This document shows positions 12,901 through 25,604 of a stretch of DNA of 64,000 bases, one piece after another. The DNA is taken from NCBI RefSeq assembly GCF_050948215.1, contig NW_027489001.1, forward strand, positions 1 to 64,000, written 5' to 3'. The stretch's first letter is position 1. Each line of letters starts with the position of its first letter. The notes under the pieces are model-generated. The model saw nothing but the letters and a program-made list of their open reading frames with translations. It was not told where the DNA came from and did no database searches. The DNA comes from Halictus rubicundus (taxonomy: Eukaryota > Arthropoda > Insecta > Hymenoptera > Halictidae). A program made the position numbers and the translations under genes.

Positions 12901-15900
12901 TTCACTCTTCACTTCACTTCACGCTTCACTTCACTTTCACTCTTCACTTCACTTCACTCTTCACTTCACTTCACTCTTCACTTCACTTCACTCTTCACTT
13001 CACTTCACTCTTCACTTCCCTTCACTCTTCACTTCACTTCACTCTTCACTTCACTTCACTCTTCACTTCACTTCACTCTTCATTTCACTTCACTCTTCAC
13101 CACACTTCACTCTTCACTTCACTTCACTCTTCACTTCACTTCACTCTTCACTTCACTCCACTCTTCACTTCACTTCACTTTTCATTTCACTTCACTCTTC
13201 ACCACACTTCACTCCTCACTTCACTTCACTCTTCACTTTACTTCACTCTTCACTTCACTTCACTCTTCACTTCACTACACTCTTCACTTCACTTCACTCT
13301 TCACTTCACTTCACTCTTCACTTCACTTCACTATCCACTTCACTTCACTCTTCATGTCACTTCACTCTTCACTTCACTTCACTCTTCACTTCACTTCACT
13401 CTTCACTTCACTTCACTCTTCACTTCACTTCACTCTGCACTTCACCTCACTCTTCACCTTCACTTCACTCTTCTCACTTCACTTCTTCACTCTTCACTTC
13501 ACATCACTCCTCACTTCACTTCACTCTTCACTTCACTTGCACTCTCCACTTCACTTCACTCTTCACTTCACTTCACTCTTCACTTCACTTCACTTCACTC
13601 TTCACCACACTTCACTCTTCACTTCACTTCACTCTTCACTTCACCTCACTCTTCACTTCACTTCACTCTTCACTTCACTTCACTCTTCACTTCACTTCAC
13701 TCTCCACTTCACTTCACTCTTCACTTCACTTCACTCTTCACTTCACTTCACTTCTTCACTTCACTTCACTTCACTCTTCACCACACTTCACTCTTCACTT
13801 CACTTCACTCTTCACTTCACTTCACTCTTCACTTCACGTACACTCTTCACTTCACTTCACTCTTCACTTCACTTCACTCTTCACTTCACTTCACTCTTCA
13901 CGTCACTTCACTCTTCACTTCACTTCACTCTTCACTTCACTTCACTCTTCACTTCACTTCACTCTTCACTTCCCTTCACTCTTCACTTCCCTTCACTCTT
14001 CACTTCACTTCACTCTTCACTTCACTTCACTCTTCATTTCACTTCACTCTTCACCACACTTCACTCTTCACTTCACTTCACTCTTCACTTCACTTCACTC
14101 GTCACTTCACTCCACTCTTCACTTCACGTCACTCTTCATTTCACTTCACTCTTCACCACACTTCACTCTCCTCACTGTCACTTCACTCTTCACTTTACTT
14201 CACTCTTCACTTCACTTCACTCTTCACTTCACTGTCACTCTTCACTTCACTTCACTCTTCACTTCACTTCACTCTTCACTTCACTTCACTCTCCACTTCA
14301 CTTCACTCTTCATTTCACTTCACTCTTCACTTCACTTCACTCTTCACTTCACTTCACTCTTCACTTCACTTCACTCTTCACTTCACTTCACTCTTCACTT
14401 CACCTCACTCTTCACCTTCACTTCACTCTTCACTTCACTTCACTCTTCACTTCACTTCACTCCTCACTTCACTTCACTCTTCACTTCACGTTCACTCTCC
14501 ACTTCACTTCACTCTTCACTTCACTTCACTCTTCACTTCACTTCACTTCACTCTTCACCACACTTCACTCTTCACTTCACTTCACTCTTCACTTCACTTC
14601 ACTCTTCACTTCACTTCACTCTTCACTTCACTTCACTCTTCACTTCACTTCACTCTTCACTTCACTTCACTCTTCACTCACTTCACTCTTCACTTCACTT
14701 CACTCTTCACCTCACACTTCAACCACTTCACTCTTCACCTCACCTTCACTCTTCACCTCACTTCACTCTTCACTTCACTTCACTCTCCTCTTCACTTCAC
14801 TCTTCACTTCACTTCACTCTTCACGTCACTTCACTCTTCACTTCACGCTTCACTTCACTTCACTTCACTCTTCACTTCACTTCACTCTTCACTTCACTTC
14901 ACTCTTCACTTCACTTCACTCTTCACTTCACTTCACTCTTCACTTCACTTCACTCTTCACTTCACTTCACTCTTCACTTCACTTCACTCTTCACTTCACT
15001 TCACTCTTCACTTCACTCCACTCTTCACTTCACTTCACTCTTCACTTCACTTCACTCTTCACTTCACTTCACTCTGCACTTCACTTCACTCTTCACTTCA
15101 CTTCACTCTTCATTCACTTCACTCTTCACCACACTTCACTCTTCACTCCACTTCACTCTTCACTTCACTTCAATCTTCACTTCACTTCACTCTTCACTTC
15201 ACATCACTCTTCACTTCACTTCACTCTTCACTTCACTTCACTCTTCACTTCACTTCACTCTTCACTTCATTTCACTCTTCACTTCACTTCACTCTTCACT
15301 TCACTTCACTCTCCACTTCACTTCACTCTTCACTTCACTTCACTCTTCACTTCACTTCACTCTTCACTACACTTCACTTCACTCTTCACCTCACTTCACT
15401 CTCACTTCACTTCACTCTTCACTTCACTTCACTCTTCACTTCACTTCACTCTGGCACGTCACTCCACTCTTCACTTCACTTCACTCTTCACTTCACTTCA
15501 CTCTTCACTTCACTTCACTCTTCACTTCACTTCACTTCACTCTTCACCACACTTCACGTCTTCACTTCACTTCACTTCGTCACTCTTCACTTCACTTCAC
15601 TCTTCACTTCACTTCACTCTTCACTTCACCTCACGCTTCACTTCACTTCACTCTCACTTCACCTCACTCACTCTTCACTTCACTTCACTCTTCACTTCAC
15701 TTCACTCTTCACTTCACTTCACTCTCCACTTCACGTCACTCTTCCATTCACTTCACTCTTCACTTCACTTTACTCTTCACTTCACTTCACTCTGCACTTC
15801 ACTTCACTCTTCACTTCACTTCACTTCACTCTTCACCACACTTCACTCTTCACTTCACTTCACTCTTCACTTCACTTCACTCTTCACTTCACTGTCACTC

Positions 15901-17213
15901 TTCACTTCACTCTCACTTCTTCACTTCACTTCAGCTCTTCACTTCACTTCACGCTTCACTTCACTGCACGTCACTCTTCACCACACTTCACTCTTCACTT
16001 CACTTCACTCTTCACTTCACTTCACTCTTCACTTCACGTCACGTCTTCACTTCACTTCACTCTTCACTCTTTCACTTCACTTCACTCTTCACTTCACTTC
16101 ACTCTTCACTTCACTTCACTCTTCACTTCTTCACTCTTCACTTCGTTCACTTCACTTCACTCGTCACTTCACTTCACTCTTCACTTCACTTCACTCTTCA
16201 CTTCACTTCACTCTTCATTTCACTTCACTTCTTCACCACACTTCACTCTTCACTTCACTTCACTCGTCACTTCACTTCACTCTTCACTTCACTCCACTCT
16301 TCACTTCACTTCACTCTTCATTTCACTTCACTCTTCACCACACTTCACTCCTCACTTCACTTCACTCTTCACGTTACTTCACTCTTCACTTCACATCACT
16401 CTTCACTTCACACGTTCAATTCACTTCACTCTTCACTTCACTTCACTCTTCACTTCACTTCACTCTTCACTTCACAAAACTCTTCACTTCACTTCACTCT
16501 TCACTTCACTTCACTCTTCACTTCACTTCACTCTTCATTTCACTTCACTCTTCATTTCACTTCACCCTTCACTTCACGTCACTCTTCACTTCACTTCACG
16601 CTTCACTTCACTTCACTCTTCACTTCTTCACTCTTCACTTCACCTCACTCTTCACCTTCACTTCACTCTTCACTTCACTTCACTTCACTCTTCACTTCAC
16701 ATCACTCTCTCACTTCACTTCACTCTTCACTTCACTTCACTCTCCACTTCACTTCACTCTTCACTTCACTTCACTCTTCACGTCACTTCACTTCACTCTT
16801 CACTTCACTTCACTCTTCACTTCACTTCACTCTTCACTTCACTTCACTCTTCACCTCACACTTCAAACCACTTCACTCTCACTTCACCTCACTCTTCACC
16901 TCACTTCACTCTTCACTTCACTTCACTCTCCACTTCACTTCACTCTTCACTTCACTTCACTCTTCACTTCACTTCACTCTTCACTTCACGTCACTCTTCA
17001 CTTCACTTCACTTCACTCTTCACCACACGTCACTCTTCACTTCACTTCACTCTTCACTCACTTCACTCTTCACTTCACTTCACTCTTCACTTCACTTCAC
17101 TCTTCACTTCACTTCACTCTTCACTTTCACTTCACTCTTCACCACACTTCACTCTTCACTTCACTTCACTCTTCACTTCACTTCAATCTTCACGTCACTT
17201 CACTCTTCACTTC

Positions 17214-17267
17214 TCATCCACACACACCCCCCCCCCCCCTTCTTCTGCGTCCCCTCGCTCTCAACCA
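17214..17267 (+). other. Short non-satellite junction with a C13 run
   Basis: The TTCAC array stops at about 17,213. Then come CATCCACACACA, a run of 13 C at 17,227-17,239, and TTCTTCTGCGTCCCCTCGCT followed by CTCAACC. With the transition at 1.95 kb, this is one of the few stretches that is not a recognisable monomer. It is too short to classify. It may be a remnant of the insertion or recombination that joined the TTCAC and ACCAC satellites. The C run is also a place where homopolymer length may be wrong. Confidence 0.7.
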
Positions 17268-17580
17268 CACCACTACCACACACCACTCCACACCACCCAC
17301 CACACCACACCACACACCACACCACACCACACACCACACAACACCACACACCACACCCCACCACACACCTCACCACACCACACACCACACCACACCACAC
17401 ACCACACCACACCACACACCACACCACACCACACACCACACCACACCACACACCACACAACACCACACACCACACCACGACCACACCACACTCCACACCA
17501 CACCACACACCACACCACACCTCACACCTCACCACACCACACACCACACCACTACACACACCACACCACACCACTCACCT
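17268..17580 (+). repeat. 17-bp ACCAC-type satellite array
   Basis: The core reads (ACCAC)3+AC, clearest at 17,401-17,455 where three perfect 17-bp units follow one another. About 18 monomers fit. Variants include ACAAC, CCTCAC, CACTCC and a CACGACC near 17,477. The + strand lacks G and has few T; the minus strand is GTGGT-rich. Two overlapping minus-strand open frames show a 17-residue period of V, W, C and G, which is the repeat read in different frames and not a protein. Confidence 0.93.
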
Positions 17581-18080
17581 CACTACCACCATCACACGAC
17601 ACCACTCCACACTATCCTCTACCCACCACACACTACACCTCACTCCACACCACACCTCACACCACACCACACCACACTCCACTCCACACCACACTCCACT
17701 CCAACCTCTCCACACACCTACACCTCAAATCCTCACCTATCCTCTACCTCTACTCCTCACCTCACTCACCAATCCACCGACTATCCTCTCACCTCATCCT
17801 CATCTACCTATCCTATCCTCAACCTAACCATCACCTATCCTCATCTCTCACCTAACCACTATCCTCAATCCTCATCCTCTACCTCTATCCTATCCTCTCC
17901 TATCCTATCCACTATCCACTCCCACCTTATCCTATCCCATCCTCTAATCCTATCCCATCCTCTATCCTATCCTATCCTCTATCCTAACCTATCCTCTCAC
18001 CACCTATCCACTACCATATCCTATCCTCTATCCTATCCTCTATCCAATCCATCCTCTATCCTCATCCTATCCAAACCTAA
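17581..18080 (+). other. Degenerate transition from ACCAC to TATCC satellite
   Basis: No clean monomer runs here. The 5' part is CACACC, CACTCC and CACCTC mixtures. TATCCTCTACC appears from about 17,613, CTCACCTATCC from about 17,732, and TATCC pentamers with CATCC, CAACC and CACC substitutions dominate from about 17,800. The regular 17-bp phase is established by about 18,080. The composition shifts gradually, unlike the abrupt edge at 17,213. No gene or RNA was seen. Confidence 0.8.
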
Positions 18081-21000
18081 TCCTATCTCTCATATCCTAT
18101 CCTCTATCCTACCCTATCCTCTATCCAATCCTATCTTCTATCCTATATTATCCTCTATCCTATCCCATCCTCTATCCTATCCTATCCTCTATTCTATCCT
18201 ATCCTCTATCCTATCCTATCCTCTATCCTATCCTATCCTCTATCCTATATTATCCTCTATCCAATCCCATCCTCTATCCTATCCTATCCTCTATCCTATC
18301 CTATCCTCTATCCTATCCTATCCTCTATCCTGTCCTATCCTCTATCCTATCCTATCCTCTATCCTATCCTATCCTCTATCCTATCCTATCCTCTATCCTA
18401 TCCTATCCTCTATCCTCTATCCTATCCTATCCTCTATCCTATCCTATCCTCTATCCTATCCTATCCTCTATCCTATCCTATCCTCTATCCTATATTATCC
18501 TCTATCCTATCCTATCCTATCCTCTATCCTATCCTATCCTCTATCCTATCCTATCCTCTATCGTATCCTATCCTCTATCCTATCCTATCCTCTATCCTAT
18601 CCTATCCTCTATCCTATCCTATCCTCTATCCTATATTATCCTCTATCCTATCCTATCCTATCCTCTATCCTATCCTATCCTCTATCCTATCCTATCCTCT
18701 ACCCTATCCTATCCTCTATCCTATCCCATCCTCTATCCTATCCTATTCTCTATCCTATCCTATCCTCTATCCTATCCTATCCTCTATCCTATCCTATCCT
18801 CTATCCTATCGTATCCTATCCTCTATCCTATCCTATCCTCTATCGTATCCTATCCTCTATCCTATCCTATCCTCTATCCTATCCTATCCTCTATCCTATC
18901 CTATCCTCTATCCTATATTATCCTCTATCCTATCCTATCCTATCCTCTATCCTATCCTATCCTCTATCCTATCCTATCCTCTATCCTATCCTATCCTCTA
19001 TGCTATCCTATCCTCTATCCTATCCTATCCTCTATCCTATCCTATCCTCTATCCTATCCTATCGTCTATCCTATATTATCCTCTATCCTATCCTATACTA
19101 TCCTCTATCCTATCCTATCCTCTATCCTATCCTATCCTCTATCCTATCCTATTCTCTATCCTATCCTATCCTCTATCCTATCCTATCCTCTATCCCATCC
19201 TATCCTCTATCCTATCCTATCCTCTATCCTATCCTATCCTCTATCCTATCCTATCCTCTATCATATCCTATCCTCTATCCTATCCTATCCTCAATCCTAT
19301 CCTATCCTCTATCCTATTCTATCCTCTATCCTATATTATCCTCTATCCTATCCCATCCTCTATCCTATCCTATCCTCTATCCTATCCTATCCTCTATCCT
19401 ATCCTATCCTCTATCCTATCCTATCCTCTATCCTATCCTATCCTCTATTCTATCCTATCCTCTATCCTATCCTATCCTCTATCCTATCCTATCCTCTATC
19501 CTATCCTATCCTCTATCCTATCCTATCCTCTATCCTATCCTATCCTCTATCCTATCCTATCCTCTATCCTATCCTATCCTCTATCCTATCCTATCCTCTA
19601 TCCTATCCTATCCTATCCTCTATCCTATCCTCTATCCTATCCTATCCTCTATCCTATCCTATCCTCTATCCTATCCTCTTCTCTATCCTATCCTATCCTC
19701 TATCCTATCGTTCTCCTCTATCGTATCGTATCCTCTATCCTATTAAATCCTATATCGTATCCTCTATCCTATCCTATCCTCTATCCTATCCTATCCTCTA
19801 TCCTATCCTATCCTCTATCCTATCCTATCCTCTATCCTATCCTATCCTCTATCCTATCCTATCCTCTATCCTATCCTATCCTCTATCCTATCCTATCCTC
19901 TATCCTATATTATCCTCTATCCTATCCTATCCTATCCTCTATCCTATCCTATCCTCTATCCTATCCTATTCTCTATCCTATCCTATCCTCTATCCTATCC
20001 TATCGTCTATCATATCCTATCCTCTATCCTATCCTATCCTCTATCCTATCCTTATCCTCTATCGTATCCTATCCTCTATCCTATCCTATCCTCTATCCTA
20101 TCCTATCCTCTATCCTATCCTATCCTCTATCCTATCCTATCCTCTATCCTATCCCATCCTCTATCCTATCCTATTCTCTATCCTATCCTATCCTCTATCC
20201 TATCCTATCCTCTATCCTATCCTATCCTCTATCCTATCCTATCCTCTATCCTATCCTATCCTCTATCCTACCCTATCCTCTATCCTATCCTATCTTCTAT
20301 CCTATATTATCCTCTATCCTATCCCATCCTCTATCCTATCCTATCCTCTATTCTATCCTATCCTCTATCCTATCCTATCCTCTATCCTATCCTATCCTCT
20401 ATCCTATATTATCCTCTATCCTATCCCATCCTCTATCCTATCCTATCCTCTATCCTATCCTATCCTCTATCCTGTCCTATCCTCTATCCTGTCCTATCCT
20501 CTATCCTATCCTATCCTCTATCCTATCCTATCCTCTATCCTATCCTATCCTCTATCCTATCCTATCCTCTATCCTATCCTATCCTCTATCCTATCCTATC
20601 CTCTATCCTATCCTATCCTCTATACTATCCTATCCTCTATCCTATCCTATCCTCTATCCTATCCTATCCTCTATCCTATATTATCCTCTATCCTATCCTA
20701 TCCTATCCTCTATCCTATCCTATCCTCTATCCTATCCTATCCTCTATCCTATCCTATTCTCTATCCTATCCTATCCTCTATCCTATCCTATCCTCTATCC
20801 TATCCTATCCTCTATCGTATCCTATCCTCTATCCTATCCTATCCTCTATCCTATATTATCCTCTATCCTATCCTATCCTATCCTCTATCCTATCCTATCC
20901 TCTATCCTATCCTATTCTCTATCCTATCCTATCCTCTATCCTATCCTATCGTCTATCATATCCTATCCTCTATCCTATCCTATCCTCTATCCTATCCTTA

Positions 21001-21900
21001 TCCTCTATCGTATCCTATCCTCTATCCTATCCTATCCTCTATCCTATCCTATCCTCTATCCTATCCTATCCTCTATCCTATCCTATCCTCTATCCTATCC
21101 CATCCTCTATCCTATCCTATTCACTATCCTATCCTATCCTCTATCCTATCCTATCCTCTATCCTATCCTATCCTCTATACTATCCTATCCTCTATCCTAT
21201 CCTATCCTCTATCCTACCCTATCCTCTATCCTATCCTATCTTCTATCCTATATTATCCTCTATCCTATCCCATCCCCTATCCTATCCTATCCTCTATTCT
21301 ATCCTATCCTCTATCCTATCCTATCCTCTATCCTATCCTATCCTCTATCCTATATTATCCTCTATCCTATCCCATCCTCTATCCTATCCTATCCTCTATC
21401 CTATCCTATCCTCTATCCTATCCTATCCTCTATCCTGTCCTATCCTCTATCCTATCCTATCCTCTATCCTATCCTATCCTCTATCCTATCCTATCCTCTA
21501 TCCTATCCTATCCTCTATCCTATCCTATCCTCTATCCTATCCTATCCTCTATCCTATCCTATCCTCTATCCTATCCTATCCTCTATCCTATCCTATCCTC
21601 TATCCTATATTATCCTCTATCCTATCCTATCCTATTCTCTATCCTATCCTATCCTCTATCCTATCCTATCCTCTATCCTATCCTATTCTCTATCCTATCC
21701 TATCCTCTATCCTATCCTATCCTCTATCCTATCCTATCCTCTATCGTATCCTATCCTCTATCCTATCCTATCCTCTATCCTATCCTATCCTCTATCCTAT
21801 CCTATCCTCTATCCTATATTATCCTCTATCCTATCCTATCCTATCCTCTATCCTATCCTATCCTCTATCCTATCCTATCCTCTATCCTATCCTATCCTCT

Positions 21901-24330
21901 ATGCTATCCTATCCTCTATCCTATCCTATCCTCTATCCTATCCTATCCTCTATCCTATCCTGTCGTCTATCCTATATTATCCTCTATCCTATCCTATCCT
22001 ATCCTCTATCCTATCCTATCCTCTATCCTATCCTATTCTCTATCCTATCCTATCCTCTATCCTATCCTATCCTCTATCCCATCCTATCCTCTAACCTATC
22101 CTATCCTCTATCCTATCCTATCCTCTATCCTATCCTATCCTCTATCCTATCCTATCCTCAATCCTATCCTATCCTCTATCCTACTCTATCCTCTATCCTA
22201 TATTATCCTCTATCCTATCCCATCCTCTATCCTATCCTATCCTCTATCCTATCCTATCCTCTATCCTATCCTATCCTCTATCCTATCCTATCCTCTATCC
22301 TATCCTATCCTCTATCCTATCCTATCCTCTATCCTATCCTATCCTCTATCCTATCCTATCCTCTAGTCTATCCTATCCTCTATCCTATCCTATCCTATCC
22401 TCTATCCTATCCTATCCTCTATCCTATCCTATCCTCTATCCTATATTATCCTCTATCCTATCCTATCCTATCCTCTATCCTATCCTATCCTCTATCCTAT
22501 CCTATCCTCTATCCTATACTATTCTCTATCCTATCCTATCCTCTATCCTATCCTATCCTCTATCACATCCTATCCTCTATCGTATCCTATCCTCTATCCT
22601 ATCCTATCCTCTATCCTATCCTATCCTCTATCCTATCCTATCCTCTATCCTATATTATCCTCTATCCTATCCTATCCTATCCTCTATCCTATCCTATCCT
22701 CTATCGTATCCTATCCTCTATCCTATCCTATCCTCTATCCTATCCTATCCTCTATCCTATCCTATCCTCTATCCTATCCTATTCTCTATCCTATCCTATC
22801 CTCTATCCTATCCTATCCTCTATCCTATCCTATCCTCTATCCTATCCTATCCTCTAACCTATCCTATCCTCTATCCTATCCTATCCTCTATCCTATATTA
22901 TCCTCTATCCTATCCTATCCTATCCTCTATCCTATCCTATCCTCTATCCTATCCTATCCTCTATCCTATCCTATTCTCTATCCTATCCTATCCTCTATCC
23001 TATCCTATCCTCTATCCTATCCTATCCTCTATCCTATATTATCCTCTATCCTATCCTATCCTATCCTCTATCCTATCCTATCCTCTATCCTATCCTATCC
23101 TCTATCCTATCCTATCCTCTATGCTATCCTATCCTCTATCCTATCCTATCCTCTATCCTATCCTATCCTCTATCCTATCCTATCGTCTATCCTATATTAT
23201 CCTCTATCCTATCCTATCCTATCCTCTATCCTATCCTATCCTCTATCCTATCCTATCCTCTATCCTATCCTATTCTCTATCCTATCCTATCCTCTATCCT
23301 ATCCTATCCTCTATCCCATCCTATCCTCTATCCTATCCTATCCTCTATCCTATCCTATCCTCTATCCTATCCTATCCTCTATCCTACCCTATCCTCTATC
23401 CTATCCTATCTTCTATCCTATATTATCCTCTATCCTATCCCATCCTCTATCCTATCCTATCCTCTATTCTATCCTATCCTCTATCCTATCCTATCCTCTA
23501 TCCTATCCTATTCCTCTATCCTATATTATCCTCTATCCTATCCCATCCTCTATCCTATCCTATCCTCTATCCTATCCTATCCTCTATCCTATCCTATCCT
23601 CTATCCTGTCCTATCCTCTATCCTATCCTATCATCTATCCTATCCTATCCTCTATCCTATCCTATCCTCTATCCTATCCTATCCTCTATCCTATCCTATC
23701 CTCTATCCTATCCTATCCTCTATCCTATCCTATCCTCTATCCTATCCTATCCTCTATCCTATCCTATCCTCTATCCTATCCTATCCTCTATCCTATCCTA
23801 TCCTCTATCCTATATTATCCTCTATCCTATCCTATCCTATCCTCTATCCTATCCTATCCTCTATCCTATCCTATCCTCTATCCTATCCTATTCTCTATCC
23901 TATCCTATCCTCTATCCTATCCTATCCTCTATCCTATCCTATCCTCTATCGTATCCTATCCTCTATCCTATCCTATCCTCTATCCTATCCTATCCTCTAT
24001 CCTATCCTATCCTCTATCCTATATTATCCTCTATCCTATCCTATCCTATCCTCTATCCTATCCTATCCTATCCTCTATCCTATCCTATCCTCTATCCTAT
24101 CCTATCCTCTATGCTATCCTATCCTCTATCCTATCCTATCCTCTATCCTATCCTATCCTCTATCCTATCCTATCGTCTATCCTATATTATCCTCTATCCT
24201 ATCCTATCCTATCCTCTATCCTATCCTATCCTCTATCCTATCCTATCCTCTATCCTATCCTATTCTCTATCCTATCCTATCCTCTATCCTATCCTATCCT
24301 CTATCCCATCCTATCCTGTATCCTATCCTA
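21901..24330 (+). repeat. Higher-order duplication, copy A (offset 3,720-3,721)
   Basis: Rare variants recur 3,704-3,721 bp downstream: CTATGCTATCC at 21,901 and 25,605 (offset 3,704), CTACTCTATCC at 22,181 and 25,902, CTCTAGTC at 22,361 and 26,082, TATCACATCC at 22,561 and 26,282, and ATGCTATCC at 23,121 and 26,842 (offset 3,721). The initial 17-bp difference is one monomer. A one-base indel near 23,511 shifts the offset to 3,720, and from about 23,580 to 24,320 the copies appear identical. Confidence 0.88.
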
Positions 24331-25604
24331 TCCTCTATCCTATCCTATCCTCTATCCTATCCTATCCTCTATCCTATCCTATCCTCAATCCTATCCTATC
24401 CTCTATCCTATTCTATCCTCTATCCTATATTATCCTCTATCCTATCCCATCCTCTATCCTATCCTATCCTCTATCCTATCCTATCCTCTATCCTATCCTA
24501 TCCTCTATCCTATCCTATCCTCTATCCTATCCTATCCTCTATCCTATCCTATCCTCTATCCCATCCTATCCTGTATCCTATCCTATCCTCTATCCTATCC
24601 TATCCTCTATCCTATCCTATCCTCTATCCTATCCTATCCTCAATCCTATCCTATCCTCTATCCTATTCTATCCTCTATCCTATATTATCCTCTATCCTAT
24701 CCCATCCTCTATCCTATCCTATCCTCTATCCTATCCTATCCTCTATCCTATCCTATCCTCTATCCTATCCTATCCTCTATCCTATCCTATCCTCTATCCT
24801 ATCCCATCCTCTATCCTATCCTATTCACTATCCTATCCTATCCTCTATCCTATCCTATCCTCTATCCTATCCTATCCTCTATACTATCCTATCCTCTATC
24901 CTATCCTATCCTCTATCCTACCCTATCCTCTATCCTATCCTATCTTCTATCCTATATTATCCTCTATCCTATCCCATCCTCTATCCTATCCTATCCTCTA
25001 TTCTATCCTATCCTCTATCCTATCCTATCCTCTATCCTATCCTATCCTCTATCCTATATTATCCTCTATCCTATCCCATCCTCTATCCTATCCTATCCTC
25101 TATCCTATCCTATCCTCTATCCTATCCTATCCTCTATCCTGTCCTATCCTCTATCCTATCCTATCCTCTATCCTATCCTATCCTCTATCCTATCCTATCC
25201 TCTATCCTATCCTATCCTCTATCCTATCCTATCCTCTATCCTATCCTATCCTCTATCCTATCCTATCCTCTATCCTATCCTATCCTCTATCCTATCCTAT
25301 CCTCTATCCTATATTATCCTCTATCCTATCCTATCCTATTCTCTATCCTATCCTATCCTCTATCCTATCCTATCCTCTATCCTATCCTATTCTCTATCCT
25401 ATCCTATCCTCTATCCTATCCTATCCTCTATCCTATCCTATCCTCTATCGTATCCTATCCTCTATCCTATCCTATCCTCTATCCTATCCTATCCTCTATC
25501 CTATCCTATCCTCTATCCTATATTATCCTCTATCCTATCCTATCCTATCCTCTATCCTATCCTATCCTCTATCCTATCCTATCCTCTATCCTATCCTATC
25601 CTCT

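Larger units (their letters stand above)
2017..17213 (+). repeat. 17-bp TTCAC-type satellite array
   Basis: The monomer is (TTCAC)3+TC, equally written (CTTCA)3+CT. The array holds roughly 890 monomers over 15.2 kb. The consensus has no G on the + strand, so every G is a variant, mostly GTCAC, CTGTCAC or TGCAC forms where T became G or a G was inserted. Other variants are loss or gain of one pentamer, TTTAC, CCTCAC and TCCAC. Higher-order variants recur throughout, notably a monomer with a CACAC centre and a 150-bp block carrying TTCAATC. The array is noisier than the TATCC array, with many one- and two-base indels. No gene, RNA or mobile element was seen inside it. Confidence 0.97.

Noticed and set aside
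2017..17213. Heat-shock element clusters, because of repeated TTC
   Set aside because: A heat-shock element needs alternating nGAAn and nTTCn pentamers. Here TTC repeats in one direction only and GAA is absent from the + strand.
17200..17574. Cysteine- and tryptophan-rich minus-strand frames (V, W, C, G cycle)
   Set aside because: A 17-residue period from the ACCAC repeat, with two overlapping frames giving the same motif. It is not a cysteine-rich peptide gene.
13354..19746. 2,130-residue open frame crossing the three satellite types
   Set aside because: It changes composition exactly where the satellites change and passes through the non-satellite junction only because no stop happens to be there. 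This is not a fusion gene.
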